64,000 nucleotides of DNA from Alcaligenaceae bacterium SAGV5 (GTDB lineage: Bacteria > Pseudomonadota > Gammaproteobacteria > Burkholderiales > Burkholderiaceae_B), in assembly GCA_009360345.1 (NCBI GenBank), contig SPDP01000001.1, positions 1,054,001-1,118,000 on the forward strand, in the 5' to 3' direction. Below, piece by piece: positions 61,592 through 64,000 of the stretch. The number at the start of each line of letters is the position of its first letter. Within the stretch, counting starts at the first letter, position 1. Made by a program: the position numbers and the translations under genes. The notes beneath the pieces were generated by a model that had not been told where the DNA came from, did not search any database, and worked only from the letters and a program-made list of their open reading frames with translations.

Positions 61592-62398
61592 CTACTCCGC
61601 CTGGCCGGCGCTGAGCTCGGCTTCCAGCCTGGCCTTGAGCGCCAGCAGCCCCGGGGCGACTTCCTGCTTGAGCCGCGTGATCGCCAGTGCGTTCGAGGGC
61701 GCGGCGCAGCCCAGCGCATAGGTGTGCGGCCCCTCGGGGGTGTCGATCACGAGCGCTACGCCGTTGGTTCCTTCCTCCAGCGTGCCCGCCGCCACGCAAT
61801 AGCCCTGGCTGGCCATCTGGGCGATGGCATGAGGCACTTCCCGGTTCAGCGGCTCCCAGGCCGACGGATCGGCAACGCTGAGCTTCTCGAGATAGGCCAG
61901 GCGCTCGGCATCGCCCATGGCGCCGACCAGTGCCCTGCCCAAGGCCGAGCGGTCGATGCGCAGGCGCGAGCCCGCGCGCACGCGCAGCGTGAACAGCATC
62001 TCGCGGCTATGGGCGACCTCGTTGCATACCATGCTGCTGGCGTCGGGGGAGGCCAGGACCACCGAGACGCGGTGCTCGTCGGCGAACTGTTGCATCAGCG
62101 GCCGGGCCAGCACGACGAAATCGCTGTGGGAGGCCGCGGCGAAACCCAGCGCGAGGACCGGCATGCCCAGGCGGTAGGCGGCCCGCTGGGCCGAATATTC
62201 CAGGTAGCCCGCCTCGAGCAGATTGGAGGTCAGCCGCGAGACGGTGGGCTTGGGCAGGCCGGTGAGCGCGGCCAGTTCGGAGTTGGTCAACCAGCCGTTC
62301 TCCGGCTCGAAAGCGGAGAGTATCGTGAGTCCGCGGGCCAGGACGCGGACGTCCCGGGTGCCCGGTTGCCGAGATGACGGGTTGGCGACGTTCTGCAT
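61592..62398 (-). CDS. IclR-family regulator 2
   Basis: 268 residues. D-V-R-V-L-A-R-G-L-T-I-L-S-A-F opens the winged helix (L-T-N-S-E-L-A-A-L-T-G-L-P-K-P-T-V-S-R-L), followed by the IclR sensor domain with T-L-R-V-R-A-G-S-R-L. It precedes the other IclR gene by 2 bases, so both are made from one transcript and could act on the same or different operons. ATG 62398 was chosen to match the family start; the frame runs further upstream but with no support. Confidence 0.9.
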   Translation of the reverse strand: MQNVANPSSRQPGTRDVRVLARGLTILSAFEPENGWLTNSELAALTGLPKPTVSRLTSNLLEAGYLEYSAQRAAYRLGMPVLALGFAAASHSDFVVLARPLMQQFADEHRVSVVLASPDASSMVCNEVAHSREMLFTLRVRAGSRLRIDRSALGRALVGAMGDAERLAYLEKLSVADPSAWEPLNREVPHAIAQMASQGYCVAAGTLEEGTNGVALVIDTPEGPHTYALGCAAPSNALAITRLKQEVAPGLLALKARLEAELSAGQAE

Positions 62399-62486
62399 GA
62401 GGCTGGGAAAGAAAATGGCCTCAATTGTATATGTGAACCTTCGCCGTATCGTGCAATCGGGCGGCCGCGGATACGCGGCGTTGCCC

Positions 62487-63290
62487 TTAGTCCCACTCGG
62501 GCGCGAGCCCCTGGGGATCGACTTCGCGGCCATTGTGTTCCAGCGCGGCGATCCGTGCCATGTCGTCGGCATCGAGCGCGAGGTCGCGGGCGAGCAGGTT
62601 GCTGGCCAGGTTCTCGCGCCTGGTGGAAGAGGGGATCACCGCATAGCCGAGTTGCAGCGCCCAGGCCAGCGCGACTTGCGCGACGGTGGCATGGTGCCTG
62701 GCGGCGATCGCGGCCAGTACCGGATCCTTCAGCACTTTGCCGTAGGCCAGCGTCATGTAGGACGTCACGGTAATGCCTTGTTCCTTCAGGAACGCGGTCA
62801 GCTTGCGGTTCTGCAGGTAGGGACTGAGCTCGATCTGGTTGGTGGCGATCTGGTCCTTGCCGACCGCCGCGATGGCTTCCTTCGTCAGCGCGATGTTGAA
62901 GTTGGAGATGCCGATCTGCCGGGTCAGGCCCAGCGCCCTGGCCTCGGCCAGCGCCGTCATGGTTTCGTGCAGCTCGACGCCGTTGCCCGGCGCCGGCCAG
63001 TGGATCAGGGTCAGGTCCACGTAGTCGGTGCGCAGTTTGTCCAGGCTGCCGCGCAGGCTGGGCGCGAGCTTGTCCCGGGCGTAGTTGTCGGTCCAGATCT
63101 TGGTGGTCAGGAAGAGGTCGGCGCGCTTGACGCCGCTCTGGGCAACCGCCTGGCCGACCTCGGCCTCATTACCGTAGATCTGCGCGGTGTCGATGGCGCG
63201 GTAGCCCAGTTCCAGGGCATTGCTCACCGAGTCGATGACGGTCTGGCCGGTCAGGCGGAAAGTGCCGACGCCGAAGGAAGGGATGCTCAT
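62487..63290 (-). CDS. dkgB: Aldo/keto reductase DkgB
   Basis: 267 residues, the same length as E. coli DkgB (2,5-didehydrogluconate / methylglyoxal reductase). The N-terminus [11 protein letters not shown] and [17 protein letters not shown] match closely. The catalytic tetrad is covered by D-T-A-Q-I-Y, T-T-K-I-W and L-I-H-W-P. It uses NADPH to reduce 2-oxoaldehydes and keto-sugars. Confidence 0.93.
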   Translation of the reverse strand: MSIPSFGVGTFRLTGQTVIDSVSNALELGYRAIDTAQIYGNEAEVGQAVAQSGVKRADLFLTTKIWTDNYARDKLAPSLRGSLDKLRTDYVDLTLIHWPAPGNGVELHETMTALAEARALGLTRQIGISNFNIALTKEAIAAVGKDQIATNQIELSPYLQNRKLTAFLKEQGITVTSYMTLAYGKVLKDPVLAAIAARHHATVAQVALAWALQLGYAVIPSSTRRENLASNLLARDLALDADDMARIAALEHNGREVDPQGLAPEWD

Positions 63291-63621
63291 GGAAAACTCC
63301 TGGATGGCGTGAGATGCCTTGCATTCTGCCGGCTTTGCGTGGGTGGATAAAGCCCATCGCCGGCCAAAGACATTTGAATTCCAGGCAAGAATCCCGGCGG
63401 GTCCTGGCATGTCGTTGCCGGCAGGCACGGGGAAGGGATAAGATACCCATCGCACGCGTCCTTCCGTGTTTTTTCGGACGCAGCCGTAAGCGTTTACGTC
63501 AACCAACGCATCACCAGCGGCACCCGTGGCCGGCTGGCGGTGTGCGTTGGCGCTGCGTCGTTCATCGTTCCCCTCCATCCCTCCGCGCCGTGCCGCCCTG
63601 ACTCCCAAGGAGCGGCGGTCG
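63291..63621. other. Intergenic region between dkgB and the MFS gene
   Basis: 331 bases without a credible gene. It should carry the divergent promoters. A weak sigma-70-like pair TTGCCG (63415-63420) and TAAGAT (63439-63444), spaced 18 bases, faces the MFS gene. GCGTCC / GGACGC further on can form a loose hairpin, and TAAGCGTTTA near 63487 is a poor LacI-type half-palindrome. Nothing more is supported. Confidence 0.4.
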
Positions 63622-64000
63622 ATGTCGAACGTCCTGCAGTATTCCCCCTTGCGCCGGCTGGTCTGGATGACCACGGCGCTGTTCCTGAGCTATCTGGCCG
63701 TGGCCATGGCGATGCCGGCCGTGGCGGTGCATGTCTCGCACACGCTGGGCATGGGCAATGTTGCCTCGGGCCTGGCCGTTGGCATCGCGTTTCTTTCCAC
63801 CATTCTGAGCCGTGGCTGGGCGGGCCGGCTGGCCGACGAGCGCGGCGGCAAGTCGGGCATGTTCCGCGGACTGGCCCTGTATGCGTTGGCCGCGCTGCTA
63901 TGCCTGGCATCATCACTGCCGATGCTGGGCCATGGCATGGTGTCCTATGCGCTCCTGCTCGCGGGCCGGCTGCTGCTGGGCCTGGGCGAGAGTCTCGCTC
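63622..64000 (+). CDS. MFS transporter, YhhS/YfcJ type (partial, 5' end)
   Basis: 126 codons to the window edge; the gene continues beyond. ATG 63622 has AAGGAG 9 bases upstream. Four hydrophobic helices are visible, with the loop motif [14 protein letters not shown] after the second and [10 protein letters not shown] at the end of the fourth, typical of the YhhS/YfcJ drug-efflux-like MFS group. The substrate is unknown. Confidence 0.85.
   Translation, partial: MSNVLQYSPLRRLVWMTTALFLSYLAVAMAMPAVAVHVSHTLGMGNVASGLAVGIAFLSTILSRGWAGRLADERGGKSGMFRGLALYALAALLCLASSLPMLGHGMVSYALLLAGRLLLGLGESLA

Noticed and set aside
63487..63496. LacI-type operator TAAGCGTTTA
   Set aside because: Only 8 of 10 palindrome positions match and no LacI gene is nearby.

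Overview
The window is about 64 kb of high-GC DNA (my estimate is well above 60 %; not computed) from a betaproteobacterium of the Alcaligenaceae, most likely Bordetella or Achromobacter. The evidence is the smpB-ratA-rnfH-guaB-guaA order, the Bug-type periplasmic binding proteins, and many CaiB/BaiF CoA-transferases with LysR, IclR and AraC regulators. Genes are tightly packed and often overlap at ATGA junctions. I saw no rRNA, tRNA, CRISPR array, integrase or intact insertion sequence.

Layout. 1-1105: nfeD end and a QmcA-like SPFH protein. 1118-5909: two CaiB/BaiF CoA-transferases and an in-frame tandem fusion of two acyl-CoA dehydrogenases. 6096-10605: housekeeping smpB, ratA, rnfH, guaB, guaA, closed by a strong hairpin terminator. 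10606-12740: lower-GC insert with an AbiEi/AbiEii toxin-antitoxin pair directly behind guaA. 12741-22157: MerR regulator with a typical MerR promoter, DUF2938 protein, diguanylate cyclase coupled to a DMT transporter, MmyB-like regulator, dbpA, a GST and two divergent DJ-1/PfpI-type genes. 22200-28118: CoA-thioester degradation operon (MaoC, thiolase, SDR, CaiB, Bug protein) with a divergent LysR gene. 28115-30544: metallo-hydrolase and TetR divergent over two identical 16-bp palindromes, then a CMD-family protein.

30588-35077 is the most unusual part: a compact minus-strand cluster of a sterol-desaturase/fatty-acid-hydroxylase-like protein, a fatty-acid desaturase, a protein joining a complete KAS III (thiolase-fold) enzyme to a C-terminal haem-oxygenase-like putative di-iron domain, and a 294-residue protein I do not recognise. 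It looks like an oxidative lipid or hydrocarbon pathway whose product I cannot name.

36166-45324 matches the 2-furoate degradation set: AraC regulator, furoyl-CoA dehydrogenase (hmfABC), furoyl-CoA synthetase (hmfD), 2-oxoglutaryl-CoA hydrolase (hmfE) and an MFS carrier. A six-codon upstream reading frame holds the good ribosome binding site in front of hmfA.

45336-50764: sigma-factor operon (ABM protein, sigma factor with SnoaL-like tail, OsmC, CopD), an AAC(3)-like acetyltransferase, hipBA, and an SDR. 51061-62398: Atu-like carboxylation cluster (split AtuA, biotin-dependent acyl-CoA carboxylase, CaiB, MaoC-like hydratase, Bug protein, two crotonases) followed by two convergent IclR regulators. 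62487-64000: dkgB and the start of an MFS transporter.
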